Shown: positions 22,601-36,467 of the stretch, one piece after another
Numbering within the stretch: the stretch's first letter is position 1
Layout: each line of letters opens with the position of its first letter
Assembly (NCBI GenBank): GCA_028023455.1
Contig: JAQFVV010013093.1
Span: 124,001 to 188,000, forward strand
DNA: 64,000 nt
Direction of reading: 5' to 3'
Origin: Epiperipatus broadwayi
Lineage: Eukaryota; Onychophora; Udeonychophora; Euonychophora; Peripatidae
The notes under the pieces: model-generated
Databases searched by the model: none
The model's input: the letters and a program-made list of their open reading frames with translations, nothing else
Told to the model about the DNA's origin: nothing
Position numbers and translations under genes: made by a program

Positions 22601-25145
22601 CCTAATCTTATATAAAATTTTAGATTTAAATTAGGTTAACAAAATAAAAAGAATCAAAACTATAGTTACATATTTTCTTGACGATAGTTCCTGATAAGTC
22701 CAAAATGCTTATTATTTTCTCTAGAGTTTTTAAAAAATGTTCTCCTCTAAGCGTGTTAAAGTTTAAATAAAAATAATTATCAATCCATTTATTAAAATTT
22801 AGAAAATAATTCTTGGTTTTAATTTTTTAGGACGATAATATTAATTAATCCTGTGAAGCTTCTTAGTCTTCTCTACCAATATTCTCTGCGTATCCGATGC
22901 ATCAATCCATCTCATTTAACTTTAAAATATTCGATAAACTTTTAAGTACTATTGGTATTTCCATGGATCCATTTTTTTCATCTATATGTTCACTTTTTTT
23001 TTTTATCTATGTTTCCTTCTGGTACATTTAAAACTTTCGTTTGGTATTTTTATAAATCTCTTTTAAAATAAAAACTTCAAATACTTTTGAACAAATCTTT
23101 TCCAAGTACATTTTAAATAATTCGAAGAATGGATATTTTAATATCAAAAATGCTTCTATAACATAATCTCCTGGGTTCTTTCTTAAATTTTGCACTCGAA
23201 AATATCTTTTTTTTAAAAAAAATGTTACCTTTAGAAAGGATATAACATTTTATTCCTTTGAATATCATACTATATAAAATAATTCATGCAATATATAATT
23301 GTCTTATTATCATTTAAAAATAAATCTTGGATCAGTCTATAAATAATATGTTTCCATATACTTTTTAGACTCCGTATAGTGTCCGAGCTGTGGTTTTTTT
23401 TATGTACCAAAAAAGTTCTTCGGTTAAATGTTAATAAAGCTGTATCAATAAACATTTCAAATATTTTTATTGTATTACAATTTCTATCCATTTTATTTTG
23501 TAGTATATCCATTTTTTATTGCGTAGTTTAGGTTAAACTTTTAGATAAAATACGACTGGTAAGTACTTTAAAAATTAGAAAATCATATTAAATGAAATTA
23601 TTAAAATATTTTTAGTTTATACTCTCTTTTGCAAAAAAATATTTTTTAAAATTATCAATTAGTTTTTTTTTTTTTTTTCAGATAAAGTTATAAGAAAGTA
23701 CTAAAAAAATTGACTAAAATAAAAGATTTTAAAAATACTATCTTTTGATAGTTATAATTTACCTCTCTCCAGTTTCAATACATTTTTAATCTCCCGCTCT
23801 ATCTTAGTTACAACGATATTTATCGTCTGTAAGGATACTTATTTCTTATTGGTCAATTCTTACCCCAACTTGAAAACAAATTTACAGATTTTCAATTTAT
23901 AGTAGAATTATATTTGAAAAATAAAATGATGAGATAATGAACCTAAAACATTACTTAAAATATTACTTTTAAATAAATTATTATTTTATTAAAATTATTT
24001 AAACATTACATATGATAGTTAACTTAATATTTATTATTATTTACTTTTATAATAGGCAATAATTCTATCCAATTCTATAATATAACTCTGAAAATATTTT
24101 AAACTTTGTTATTAATTCAAACAAGCAGTGTGTGACAGTATACATTAAAACAATCACGTGATTACAATTTAGACGATTTTCAATCTATTTCTCTGTCTAA
24201 ACTAATAAAATTGATACACTTATTATATTATATAAAATAATTATAAAAAAATTTGGAAGAAGAATTTAGAAAATATAGAATTAGATATAATCTTCACCAT
24301 CACAAAGTTTATTTTAAAATATACTATATTAATTTTGACTATTTAAATATGATTACAAATCTAAATATAGCATTTATTAAATTATCAGTTTTAAACTATT
24401 AAAATCGAATTTTTAAATATACTTTTAATTATTTATAGCTGTGTTATTTACTATGGCCAGCTTTTACAACCATATGCAACAATATTTTAATCTTTATATA
24501 ACTATTTTTAAATGATTTTATATACTACATATTCTCTTTAGCTTCAAATTGTACTTTAAAGATATAATTGACTTAATATAATTAATGTATTAAAAAAAAA
24601 AAACATATTCTAAATTTAAAATTTTTTTAGTAATTGACTGTTATAAACTATTACTGGTCTATAGAAAAGGGCACAATATATATATGAATTTACTTTATAA
24701 GTAATGTATTTTCTTTTTGCACTTGATAGTAGTCTTTTAATAATTTTAATAAGCACACAAATATTAATTAATCATCAAATCAAAACATTATTAAGCTTAT
24801 TTGTTTTTACATTTTATTAAAGATCTGTTTGTTTATTCAATGTTTTAGTCGTTTTTCCTTATGCACAATACTTTTAAAATAATAATTGATTATTCTTATT
24901 CTTTCATGATATTGCTATAGACTCTGAAAAAATGTGAATGAATTTAAGATGCGCTTCAATCAAATTAATTTCTTTACTTATAGCCGGTTATTAAACTCTC
25001 CCAAAGAATTGTGAAACATTGAATAAATATATATATACCTATATTAATAATAAAAATATATATATTTGATTTCCGATCTGATAAAGAGTAATTGGTAATT
25101 ATTTGTGGTATCTGCCAATAAATGCATAGAACATTTCTTGTAAAT
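19633..25145. other. Long A+T-rich noncoding stretch
   Basis: About 5.5 kb with no recognisable gene. Short open frames have biased, low-complexity content. The only assignable piece is the short Penelope-like 3' flank at 24119-24170. Confidence 0.5.
24119..24170 (+). repeat. Possible Penelope-like 3' flank fragment
   Basis: The segment shares the order acaagca, tgtgaca and acaatcacgtgatta with the 3' flank of the right arm at 19444-19486. The 15-base block is identical. No coding part precedes it. Confidence 0.35.
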
Positions 25146-25261
25146 TATATCGATATGATATTCAAAATATATGTGATTTGAACTCAGACTTTCAAGTCCC
25201 TTCACTATCCATACTATCTCATACTACTGATACTCATGACCACACAAAGGCAGAAAAGATG

Positions 25262-25323
25262 AATAATCACCGATGCACGTATTTCGTGCTAAACCAGCAC
25301 TCATCAGTTGATCCAGATTTCCG
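25262..25323 (-). ncRNA. Hammerhead ribozyme motif (type I), near-intact core
   Basis: On the minus strand: ACTGATGA with CTGATGA at 25301-25307, stem II GTGCT/AGCAC (five Watson-Crick pairs) closed by GGTTT, then GAAA at 25282-25285. Stem III is weak because the sequence is TACGTGCA rather than TACGTATA, which turns the essential U of the cleavage triplet into C. Stem I keeps most pairs. Core boxes intact, cleavage doubtful. Confidence 0.8.
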
Positions 25324-25381
25324 GTAACCTGGACCAACTGATAAGCTGATTTAGCACGAAATACTATATCGGTGATTATCT
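25324..25381 (+). ncRNA. Hammerhead ribozyme motif (type I), degraded
   Basis: The plus-strand arm has ggaccaa, then CTGATAA (one change in the core), a shortened 5' side of stem II (GCT) against AGCAC, GAAA, TACTATA and a ggtgattatc 3' arm. The deletion in stem II and the core change make activity unlikely. Confidence 0.75.
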
Positions 25382-25531
25382 TTTTTGCATGTGTGTGGTC
25401 ATGTGTATCAGTAGTATGAGATAATGTGGATAGTGAAGGGCCTTGAAAGTCTGAGTTCAAATTCCCTATATTTATAATTAGGCTTCAGGTTTAAGAGTGC
25501 CTGGAATTTCAAATCTTCGATATGATATTCA

Positions 25532-27390
25532 GTAAATAAATACAGATCAGCGAAAACTAATATTAGTCTGAGCTAATTAGAAAGAGTAGCTCAGTTAAAA
25601 TCCGTCTTGCCTGCCCTGTATGTTTAAAATGAGAAAATTATAAATTAGTGATAGATATATATATAAGAATGTAACAAAACAGGTTGCTAGTTTACTTGTC
25701 AAACAGAAAAATAGAAACTTAAAAAAGAAACTAAGGCAGTGTGTAAACAATATGCACTCAAAAACTTTTATTTAAATATCAAGTATATGTAATTTTATAA
25801 AGCATTTTATTTTTGCAGCATTAGCAATTTTAATCAATCAATTGCTGTCATAGTCTTCACATGACTAAAGTAATAGTCAATAAGAGAGAAAATTTAAAAT
25901 AACTGACAAGCGTGTCTTTCTTTATCTTTTTAATTATTTAATGACTAAATTAGTTGTTTTATAAGTAAATAAATTAAATATTAAACAAGTTTGAAACATT
26001 TTAACTTAAACACATTAACTTCTTATCTCATAACTTTAGAAATTATTACTTTATAGTAAATTTTAAACAGAAATAATATATTACGTTTTGTAAAAAAAAA
26101 AAAAAATAGAAAACCTTATGATGATGATCATGTTGTTCAACATGCTCTTTGTCTGAAACCAAGTCTGCTTTCCAAAAAAATTGCTTACATGCTTTAACTT
26201 TTCAACGTAGAAAATATATATTGGAATATAGTTTATGCATATAAAACCTTTTTCAGTTAATTATTCAGACTGAATGTTAGTCTAGGCTCACTTTAATCGA
26301 CATCTAATAAATGTATCTAATATTGAATGCTAAACTCTTTTATTTTTTTTAGGTAAGAAAAGACCACCTGGTAGCATATATATTTTATTCAGCAAGTTAT
26401 AAATTATCTTATAAACTTCAAGACACTTGAAAAATTAATTTTAACCCCGTAAATGATCTTAATGGGTGTCCTTGAAGTTTGCAATGAGATTGCTGTACTT
26501 CAGCTTTAACCCACTCTCTTGTGTCTATTTTTAGTAGTATTTTTCCAATTTTGCATTTATTTGTGCATAAAATAATATTAATTTATTGGATGTTACTGCT
26601 ATACAGAGAATCCTATTCCAAACAAGCTGACAATCAGTCTGTAACGTTGCTGATTGGTAGTTTTTAGTTCTCTCAGAGCAAGAGTACTTGCAAGAGGTTT
26701 TTAGTATATTCGATCTTTTGTTAGATTCCAAAAGTGAAAACATATATTTTCCATAGTTTTTTTTACATGTTTATGATTGTTTTCCACAAAATATTTATTT
26801 AATCTTTATTTATTTAGAAGAATAATGTTATTAGAAACAAATTTTCTTCAAAAATATTTACTTTCAGAAAAAGATAAGAGAAATCAATAATCTACAGCCA
26901 CAATGTGTAATTTTCTGTATGAGAATGCATTCATATGGATGATAGCAGAAATATTTTTGTCATTTTTAAAATTATAAATAGAATTTTATTAGTTCTAAGG
27001 AATCTGAACAATAATGTGTTGAGTTTTAAAAACTGAGTTAAAACGAATCTATTTAATATAAAAGTTAACAGTGTGGTAATCATTAAATAAAAAAAAAAGA
27101 CATTATTATACCTTTTAGCTAATTTCTTTTTCTGTGTTTGTAAAACTAAAATAATATTTTTGAAAATAATTTTTTTTAAACATATTTTTATCAAATAATT
27201 CAAAATTTCTGAAAATATAATAAAGAATAAAAGTAAATTTGATCATATAAAAAGCTGGAATTTTTATTTCAACCTGTCCCGTAGAAGTAATCAAAAAAAT
27301 ATGAACTTCTAAATGTAAATCTTTCATGTACAAAAGATATGTTATGGATAGGGTCTATGTAATCTACATAAATGAAATTTTATTGGTACC
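25532..27390. other. A+T-rich noncoding stretch
   Basis: Nothing assignable. Short open frames on the minus strand around 26531-27333 show no motif. Confidence 0.5.
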
Positions 27391-28700
27391 AATTAAATCT
27401 AAGATAATTGGAAAATTTTCAATAAATGATCAAATTATTATAGATATTTTAAAAGAAGTGGAAAATATGCTGCTAAAGCTATATACCAAACACTATTAAT
27501 AGTGATATTTAACTAAAGTGAAAAGACAAACTGTTAAAAAATATAGAGCTATCAGTTTTATATCAATTTTAAACAAACTATTTATTAAGATCATTACAAC
27601 TCATTTACAAAGAACTTTAGACTCAAACCAATTAAAAAATAAGCTGAATTTAAAAGTTATTGTAGCATAACAGATCACATCAAAGTATTAAAAGAAGTTG
27701 TAAAAAGAACCAATAAATATGAGTTGTTGGAAATAAAGAAAAGTCATATGATTCATTAAACATTTTCATAATGATTAAATCTTTGAGGTAGAGTGATCGA
27801 CTCAAAATCTTCCAGAACTTGAATGTTACATGACATTATGAGAAACAAACAATTTAATTACTTTATCAAGAAATAGACACAGAATTTGTTTATAATTTAA
27901 AGAATATTAAAATGCAACAGAGGTGATTTCATACTATAGTGACATAAAGAAGATTAACATTTATAAAGATTTGTGACATATCTCTAAAACTTTTTACAGG
28001 AAGTATTTTGTGAATTAAAATAGATAGCTAAAAAAATAAAAAATAATTTTAAGTTAGCTAGATTTTGCTAATAATTTAATTGAAAATAATGCTTTAGAGC
28101 TTCAGGAAGTATTACAAGAACTGTCAGATAAAAATAATAAAGTAGGACTTTTAGATACTGGAAATGTAATGATGGGAGGTAATTGTAAAGTAAACATGGT
28201 TGGAGTCTTTTCATAGAAATAGTTTATTATTAAAATAAATAAGTCTATGTGTTTAAAAAAGAATTTTTAATAAATATATTTTACCAATTTTTCACATAAA
28301 GATCTAAAATTTGGACATTTAATAGAAAAGCATTATAGATTCGGCCTATACAGTTAAATATGAAAACTTTTTTATTAGAGTAATAGGAGAAATTAAAACC
28401 AAGCATGTAGATAAGAAAATGAATAAATACCACTGGCTTTATTGCAAAAATTAAGAGGCAAATGAAATTACACTGGTCATGTCTCTAGAAAAGATGACAA
28501 TAGATGAATAATTAAAGTCTTAAATTGGTATCTCAAGAAGCTATAAAAGACCTAGAAAACAAACATGTATGAGATATGGAGTTAAAATAAGTTTGGTTTT
28601 ACAGTGACATAAAAAAGAGACATTATGAATTGAAAAAACTTGACTAATTTTGAAGACATTTTTTTAATTCTTCAATGAACTGATAATGATTTTAAATGAT
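27390..28700 (+). pseudogene. RTE-type reverse transcriptase, heavily decayed copy
   Basis: The segment can be followed against the reverse transcriptase at 16.3-17.8 kb block by block: atagatattttaaaagaag (27436), a YRPISLL-like block at 27545 (ttatatcaattttaaac), caaagtattaaaagaagttg (27680), ctaaaactttttacaggaagtattttg (27983), agagcttcaggaa (28096), and ccaattttt-acata-agatctaaaattt (28282) down to an end near 28700 with tgataatgattttaaatgatgat. Frameshifts, stops and a foreign-looking insertion around 27780-27890 break it. It is the most diverged RTE copy here, so the family has been inserting for a long time. Confidence 0.75.
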
Positions 28701-30610
28701 GATAGCATTTACCAGAAATCTAAATATTTATTGGCAATACAAAAAATAAGCAGTTCTTTGGGAAACAATATATAAATGTTAAACATTTTAGTAGATAGTT
28801 TATATTTAATTCATTATATATTTAAATTTATATTTATTACTCATTTAAAAATAAATAATTTTTTTTCATTATCCATTTTAACTATTTCAAATTTGTGTTT
28901 TCAAACTGATTTTGGTGCATTTGTTAAAATTACATGTAATTTGGCAGTGATAGTAAAAATGTTAATTAAGACACTATTATTGGGTAAGCAATGGTCCCTG
29001 CCTACATAAAAGTGTTTACTGTTATAAAATTCTTGATATATTATACAGTTGCAATTGTTCTAAAAATGCTATTCATATTTTAAAATATTCAACCACAGAA
29101 ATGGTACTTATATACAAAGTTTTAATCATTATGTTAATATAGAAACATATATTTCAAATCTAGATACCTGAAGAAGTTAGATTTTACTTGAAACAGGTGT
29201 AATATGAGACTGATTGTTTATTTTACATTATAATGGTTGTAATAAATAGGTGCAATGTCTCATACAATTTTTTAAAAAAAGTATTTTTGATCATTAAACA
29301 ATGTTAAGAATACAGATTACATATAAGAATATTCTTAGTGAAGAGAGATAATAATTTTAGCTGAAAAGATAAAGACAATATAAAAATTTATTGTAAAATC
29401 TTTATGTATTCTGTGTAATGTCTTTTTGTCATGCAACCAATAGTAGAATTTGGAGAATTTTGAAATAAACAGATTATTTGATTTTTTAATACAATTCTGT
29501 CAAAAATCATATAGCAATTACTGAAGAGGTTTTTTTGGTTTAAATTCAAAAAGTTTTGAGCTTAGACTTATTTGTAACATTTTAGCATAGTAAAATAACA
29601 TTAAAGTTAAGATGTGCAGATAATTTTATTAGTAAATATCTTGATATAATGATTTTAACATAAAAAGGTTATAACAATTTATTTTTTTAATTTATTAATA
29701 AAATAAAATCAGCCTTCGAGGGTGGTACATTATTTGGGACTTTTAATTTCAATATGTATTTCATCAACAGATATAAACACTTTTCATCCAAGTAATGAAT
29801 CATGTAATACACAAATTATACAAAAGTTAGTCAATTTTGCCTTTAGATAAAGTCCTGCCAATAAGCAAATTCACACTTCTTATTGCTATCTATAGTTAAG
29901 GTAATACCATTGGTGACTAGAATTTTCATTCATAATGTTAATTTTAGATTTATTTAGCCTTCTTAACACAGGCATCAACATACACAATTTTTTTTTGCTT
30001 TGCTTTCCCTAAACCAGTCAATAAATCCTATTAATTATGTTTGTATTGAATTCTAATACCTAGATCTTGGATTTCATTAATAACTGTCAATGAAAGCAGA
30101 ATATTGTCTAAATGTAATTAGAGATTATAGATAGATTCATGCTATATTTTCTGATATTTTATTGAATATTAATTTAGATTTTTGGCAAACAAATTGAACA
30201 CCATAAAACTGCTTGCTTAGAAAAACCAATTCTTTAATTATGTGTTGCTATAGAGAGTGAAAATAAGCTTGATTTTTAGTTACAAGAAATTGCACTTGTA
30301 ATCAAAAAAAAGATAAATAAATGCAAGTTAATTTTAGCAGCATGTATGAAAGATGAAACAAGATTATCAAATATTTACAATACCAATGGTTTGAGTTCTT
30401 GGCAAGAATAACAATAATTAAATGAGATTTTTTTTATAAAACCAGCTTAAGAACAATTGAAATAATAATTTGAGGAGATTAAACTTCATACATTGCAGAG
30501 ATAAGATTATTAGTTTCTTTTAGGGGATGGTATTGCTTATAAGATAGTGAAGAACAAAAGAATAACAATTTAAAAATAGTTACATCAAATATATTTAAAT
30601 AGATTTTGGT
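28701..30610. other. A+T-rich noncoding stretch
   Basis: No gene recognised. A phrase at 29169-29200 (cctgaagaagttag...cttgaaacaggtg) resembles the 3' flank style of retroelements but is too short to assign. Confidence 0.45.
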
Positions 30611-30615
30611 CTAAT

Positions 30616-30626
30616 ATAGTAATAGC

Positions 30627-30717
<91 letters not shown>

Positions 30718-30940
30718 ATAGTAGTAGTAGTAGTTGTTGTTGTACTAGTAGTAGATGCAGTAGTAGTAATAGTAGCAGTAATAGTAGTAATAATTGTACT
30801 ACTACTACTACTAGTAGTAGTAGTAATAGTAGTATTACTAGTAGTAGTAGCAGTAGTAGTAGTAGTAGTAGTTGTTGTTGTACTACTAGTAGTAGCAGTA
30901 GTAATAGTATTTGTTGTTGTTGTACTAGTAGTAGTAATAT
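30616..30940. repeat. Compound (TAG)n / (CTA)n / (TTG)n microsatellite
   Basis: Over 300 bp of three-base units. A pure (TAG)n block is followed by mixed TAG, TAA and TTG units and by inverted CTA blocks, so parts can fold back on themselves. The long open frames across it (poly-Leu/Val) are translation artefacts. Confidence 0.95.
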
Positions 30941-33470
30941 CATTTTGAGATGACTAAATTTTGTACTTATACACAAAATAGATATCTTATTAATAATGAC
31001 AGTTGTATCTATTAGATTTGTTTCTAAAATAAACACAATGTCACAGCAAGAATTTTTTCTCTACAAAATAAGTATTTGTCTGTATTGTTTTCACCCTTGA
31101 ATGATAACATATGTAATAGTCATAAATGATGAAGATTGAGTCTTTTCTAATTTTTTTGCTCAAATATATACAGGATACTCATGTTGACAACATTTTGCAA
31201 GTCATTAATAAGCAGTCACAAAAGACATTTTGTGAAGATATTTAAAATGTTACCATGCTATTTCATTTTTAAAAGTGTGACACATTAAAATTGGATACAA
31301 AATATTCTACAAATCATGAATATGACTAGTGGGTACCAAAAGCATGCTAAGCATAACCACACTGTTAGAATTAAATAAAGCTTTTCTCTATATACATTTT
31401 ATATGTATTTATTTTGAAATCATCAATAAATAATTTAATTAAAAAATAAACTCAAATGCATTTGAGATTATAATTATCCACTTTTTACAGGATAGAAGAA
31501 TTTTCAATTTGATTAGAAAACAATTAGCAAGAGAGACAACGATTTATTTCAGATAAGAAAAGCTGCAATTTTTGATAAGAATTTATTACTTTTATCAAAA
31601 CTACATAAGTGATTAAAGTGAACAAATTTGACCTATAAAGTTGAAGGCAATGTGATGTGTTTAGAATATAAAAACAACAGAATTTACAAACATGCAAAAT
31701 AATGTTGATGAAACAAAAAATTAAGTAATTCTGCGTGGAAAGCTTCTATTTGGTATTCAGCAGTTAATTCCAAGTTAATCCTCCAAGCATTTATAGAAAT
31801 ATAAAAAGAGATGTTGAAAGATTTCATCTTTCTCCATCTTTCTTCTATTTAACAATTTTTGTAATTCCAAATTTTTTACTTTGAGGCAAGGAATTCCTTT
31901 TATAAATGAATGAAAAAGAATTATTGACATACATTTTTTGCCTGATTTTTTTTTTTTTTAACATTTTAATTTATTAATTCTCAGTTACATTGGAAATGTA
32001 AAAAAAAATAATTTGCAATTGAGTTTTAAATAATTATCTAATATTTCCTCATGTTCCATCAGAATGTACACTCAAAGGTTACAATTTGTGAAATAGCATG
32101 GAGCACTGTAATAAAAGAGTACAAAACTTAACTTCATTAATATATTTTTTGTCACAAAGAAATGTAAAATTTTTTTGATAGTTTTAGAAAATAAAACAAT
32201 GAATTTAAATTTATTTTCTTTAATATTTGTATCATTTAAGTAGCTTTTACCAATAAATTATACTGAAATTAACCAAATTATGCATAATTTGTTCAATTAA
32301 TAGTTTTGTTTATTTTTACTGAAAATTCAAGAACACTTTTTTTTTCTCATTTTCTCATTATAATTACGTGAGCAATTTTGATCAAATCTTTAAAATATCC
32401 TACTACAAAATAGCAAAAACCAAAATTTTTGGAATAATAGTATATATATTTATCATTAAAAGCCTTATGTGTAATAAAACAATTCACATATCATACCATT
32501 TATGTAGGAAAGGAAGAAGAAGAAAATATAACAATTTATATATGTAATCTTCTGGAAGGAAATTACTCTTCATACATGGCTATCAACACACACCCACTGA
32601 AGCATATGTAAATTGCTATATTATTATTTATTACATATATTTAAGCTAATATGATTCAAGATGGCATGTGATTAAAAATGAGAAACGTTATCTTCCCTGA
32701 GATATATTAACTAAACTGGTGCAAATAAATTGTTAATCGAAATATCAGGCTCATAATAAGATCAAGTCCTGATTTAAATACGATCAGTAAAAGTTGGTTT
32801 ATTTAAGAATAGGTTTTAAGCATAAATGAATCATTTCTACATTTTAAACACTTATCAAAGGTTAAATGTGTGGATTTAATATCAATATAATAGCGCATGT
32901 GTGAAGTGCAATTTCCTTCCACAATATTATATAGGATTATTAATTCATGGTGCCTAATTGTTAAAATATATGCTACTTTATAATTTAAATAGTATATATT
33001 TTTTTATTTTAAAAATAGATCTCCTAAATTATATTTAGTCTAAGGTCTACAAAATTACAATGTCACTGGAGATATGTGTATATATAGGTAGGGTGATAAA
33101 ATTTTTATTTTTAATTATTACATTTATATTCATTTTTGTTTTGAACAAATGATTTAGTAATAGAATAATTGTTATGCAGAGTTATTTATATCTTAAATTC
33201 TAACGACCTCAACATTTCTTTTAATTTTTAGGAAAGTGTAAAATATTATTAAACGCATGAAATGAGCATTCCTTTACACTTCTCTCAAAATATAAATATT
33301 ATTTTTATCATTTGTTGTGTTCTATAGTCAAAAACTAACTGCTTCTGAATTGATTTCCTTACAAAGATAATCCAAACACTCTCTGTATGTCAAAATAAAT
33401 GGAATTGTTGACATATTTCACCTGATATTTTAATTCTAATATCAAATGATCTTATTAGCAACTGATTCAC
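30941..33470. other. A+T-rich noncoding stretch
   Basis: No feature recognised. Confidence 0.5.
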
Positions 33471-33473
33471 CAC

Positions 33474-34056
33474 CATCATCAACCATTATCAATCCACTTC
33501 AGGATGAAGATCTCTACAAGTTCAATCCATCTTTTCCAATCTTTAGCTTCTCTTCTCCACATCACCCCAACACATTTTCTTATTTCATCCATCCATCTCA
33601 CATGTAGTCTTTTTCTGGATTTTTTACAATCTCTTGGAATCCAGTTTAAAATTTCAATTGTCCATCTATTATCATCTCTTCTAGCAATATGTCCAGCCCA
33701 ACTCCACTTCAATCTTTTAATTTTTTCAAGGAGATTAGTAACACCTGTTTGTTCTCTTACCCATACGTTGCGTTTTCGACCTCTTCTTGTTACTCCCAAC
33801 ATACATCTCTCCACACTTCTTTGAGTGGTTTGAAGTCTCTGTATTGCTCTTCTATTAAGTGTCCAAGTCTCAGATCCATAAGTAAGAACTGGCAAAACAC
33901 ATTTATTAAAAACCTTCCTTTTCAAACACATAGGCATATTTCTTTTTAGTATCAAGTTATTTCTACCAAAAGCACTCCAACCAAGTTTAATTCTATGATT
34001 AATTTCATCCATTATGTTTCCATCTGTATTGGTATTTGTAACTGTTAACTTCTTCT
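33474..34056 (-). pseudogene. RTE-type reverse transcriptase C-terminus, 5'-truncated
   Basis: The minus strand carries an intact 177-codon frame (33479-34012) from MDEINHRIKLGWSAFGRNNL through CLKRKVFNKCVLPVLTYGSE, the GHIARRDDNRW block and the natural stop, followed by the ccatcatc (GAT)n tail. It matches the last third of the protein at 16.2-17.8 kb closely. The 5' edge is at about 34056, just after an internal deletion near 34030. The open frame has survived, so the insertion is recent or lucky, but it lacks all catalytic residues. Dead-on-arrival truncation is typical of LINEs. Confidence 0.9.
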
Positions 34057-34059
34057 ATG

Positions 34060-36467
34060 ATAGAAAAAATATTTTGTTAAAAAAAAATTCTGAGTATAAA
34101 GATATTTTAAATTTTAGTTCAAAACATATTTACAAACATGAAATTTGGAATATGAAAAATAATAGACAAATTCAAAATTTATAAAAAAATATATCAGTTT
34201 AACAGAATCTTACAGCATAAATAATTTTATTAGATTATAGTTTCTCTAGTTACACTCAGATAAAAAGGCATATTGCTTTTTAATTAAAACTTTAAATCAT
34301 TTTTATAAATTTAAAACATTAATTAATTTGACATGTCAAAATGAAATAATCTTTTCACGTTTGTTTTAAAAATATCTATTGCAATCTAAACTGATGTCAA
34401 GTTCAATCGATAAATTCTCAAAAGTGCAATAAATTTTTACTTACAACTTTTTTTTTAATCTATAACTAATTATTTATTCAATAATTAATTAATTATTATT
34501 ATTAGCGTTTCAAATTTTTAAATATATTTTTATTTACGTTGCAAAATTCAAAATAAAAACGGACTGTTTTATTACGTCAATAAAAAGTGGTGTGAAAATA
34601 CTATGCATTATATATCTCACTTATTCAATATATAAACTGAAACCAATGCTCTGTAAGGTTACTTGGTTTAGGGAGGTTGTTGAAGCTAAATAACCCACTT
34701 CTGATTCTCGAATATCATACGACCACTTCCCCAGAAATAAAACCATTCAATTATTTTCTGAAATAACTGAAGGAATATAAAAAATAAATTATTAATTTCA
34801 ATGACTGATGAAACTGTTAGGATCGGCCAAAAAAAAATTTAAGACTTCAAAAGGTCTTTTGTAAAAGAACTTTGTCATTAATTATTATCATCAGTGGTTT
34901 ATGGTTTTTTATTAACTCCCAACAATTTTTTTTTGCATTTGATTAAATAATTCCAATATTATAGTATGCAGATGGTAAAATATTTCAACAAAATATGTGT
35001 GTGTTTGTTTACTTATAAACACAGTTTATCGATTAAATTTGTCAGAGGTACCCATGTAGAAGTTATTTTCCAAGATAATAAGATTAGAAATTTATTGCCA
35101 AATTAATATATTATGTGATATCTTAGTATCGGATTAATACGTAATTACCTAAATATGTATTAAATTCATCATGCTGAATGAAGTTTTATAATACTACTTA
35201 AATGTTTCTTAGACTGATTTCAATAAAAAAAATTCTAAAAAATTATTAAGTTATATTAATATCAACAGCTGTTTTTTATTAAAAGAATATTTGGAAATAT
35301 GTGGGAAATAAAATATTATTTAAAAAAAAAAAAATAAACAAAATTTAAATTAAATTAATTTACATAATTTAGAATTTAACTAAAAATTAGATATTTTTTT
35401 TAGCATTTTACATTTATTTTTTCTATGTGAGTTTTTTTTCTATATGAACAATTTCAATCTAATATTTTGTGAAGCTTTAATTACTTAAGTCTCAACTATA
35501 GTGCTGAACATTTCAATGATTTTTTTTAATGATTTCCAAGATCTCTTTATCATAGGTTATACTTTTAGTACTTTGCTAAAAAGTTATGTAATCACTAAAG
35601 TGCATTGCTCCATTTTAGACTAAAATTTTCTTGCTCTAGAATTCAAGCAAAAAAAAAACACCAAAACAAAAGCAACTTTTAATTATAAAATCACTTGGAC
35701 TTAAATCAAACTAAGTAAATCTTAAAAAAAAAAATTATTTTCAAATAAGCTTAGGATTTTTTTAAGAGAGCCATTCCACATCAAATCTAGTTATTGTTCA
35801 GTTATTCAATGGTAAATAAATATTAATTATTCTTAGCTTGAGAGTAAACCAAAAATAGAAGAAGGGTAGAAAATAGTGTTTTCTCTTTCACTGTTGCTCT
35901 AAGGGAAAACAATGTTTGATAGATCTTCGTCCTGGGTGAGTTGTTTTAAAAACTGTGTTTTGTCTTTACACAAATATTGTTTTGATATCATCCCTAATAT
36001 GTATTAATGCGAAAATTTGCGGATTGGCAGATGGAATCATTTCTTTTTATAAATTGTGTATATATTATAAATAATATTCTAAAATTCTAATACAGAGAAT
36101 ATTTCTGAAGCAGTTATAAAAAAAGTATTTTCAACTATAATAAATAGGTATTAACTTAAAAAAAACTTATCAATTTTAAAAAATAAAACTCGAAATAATC
36201 CGATAACAATGTTTTAAAATATAAATAGATATTTAATTTTAATATATATATATATAATGGTGCATTGAGGAAATGTGTGAAAAATATTTTTAAAAAACGA
36301 AATAATAATAATATTTAACATATTCACCACCGAAGATGCTATTTGCACTAACGTTTTAAATAGAAATTTATTGTGTGTTTTAAGTCGTAGATGACATTGC
36401 TCAGAGACTTGAATTTAAACTTAGAAGAAGTCTTTCACTATTTATAATAATTCAAGATCATAGATAT
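34060..36467. other. A+T-rich noncoding stretch
   Basis: Nothing assigned. A GC-richer island at 34645-34735 stands out but matches nothing I recognise. Confidence 0.5.

Larger units (their letters stand above)
25150..25531. mobile_element. Hammerhead-bearing fold-back element with 15-bp target duplication
   Basis: Two arms of about 135-145 bp face outward: left arm about 25173-25316 (minus sense) and right arm about 25331-25465 (plus sense), with a very short centre around ccagatttccggtaacctgg. Each arm holds a hammerhead motif followed by the shared tail (a tgtgtggtcatg block, atcagtagtatgagat, and gaaagtctgagttcaaat at the outer end). The exact word TCGATATGATATTCA lies at 25150-25164 and 25517-25531, which I read as a target-site duplication; about 50 bases of extra sequence separate the right arm from it. 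This marks the palindrome as one inserted unit. Confidence 0.75.

Noticed and set aside
30611-31036. 141-codon open frame of Leu, Val and Gln
   Set aside because: Translation of the (TAG)n/(CTA)n microsatellite; not a gene.
34806-34840. CTGATGA word as a possible hammerhead
   Set aside because: No complementary stem II and no GAAA at the right distance.
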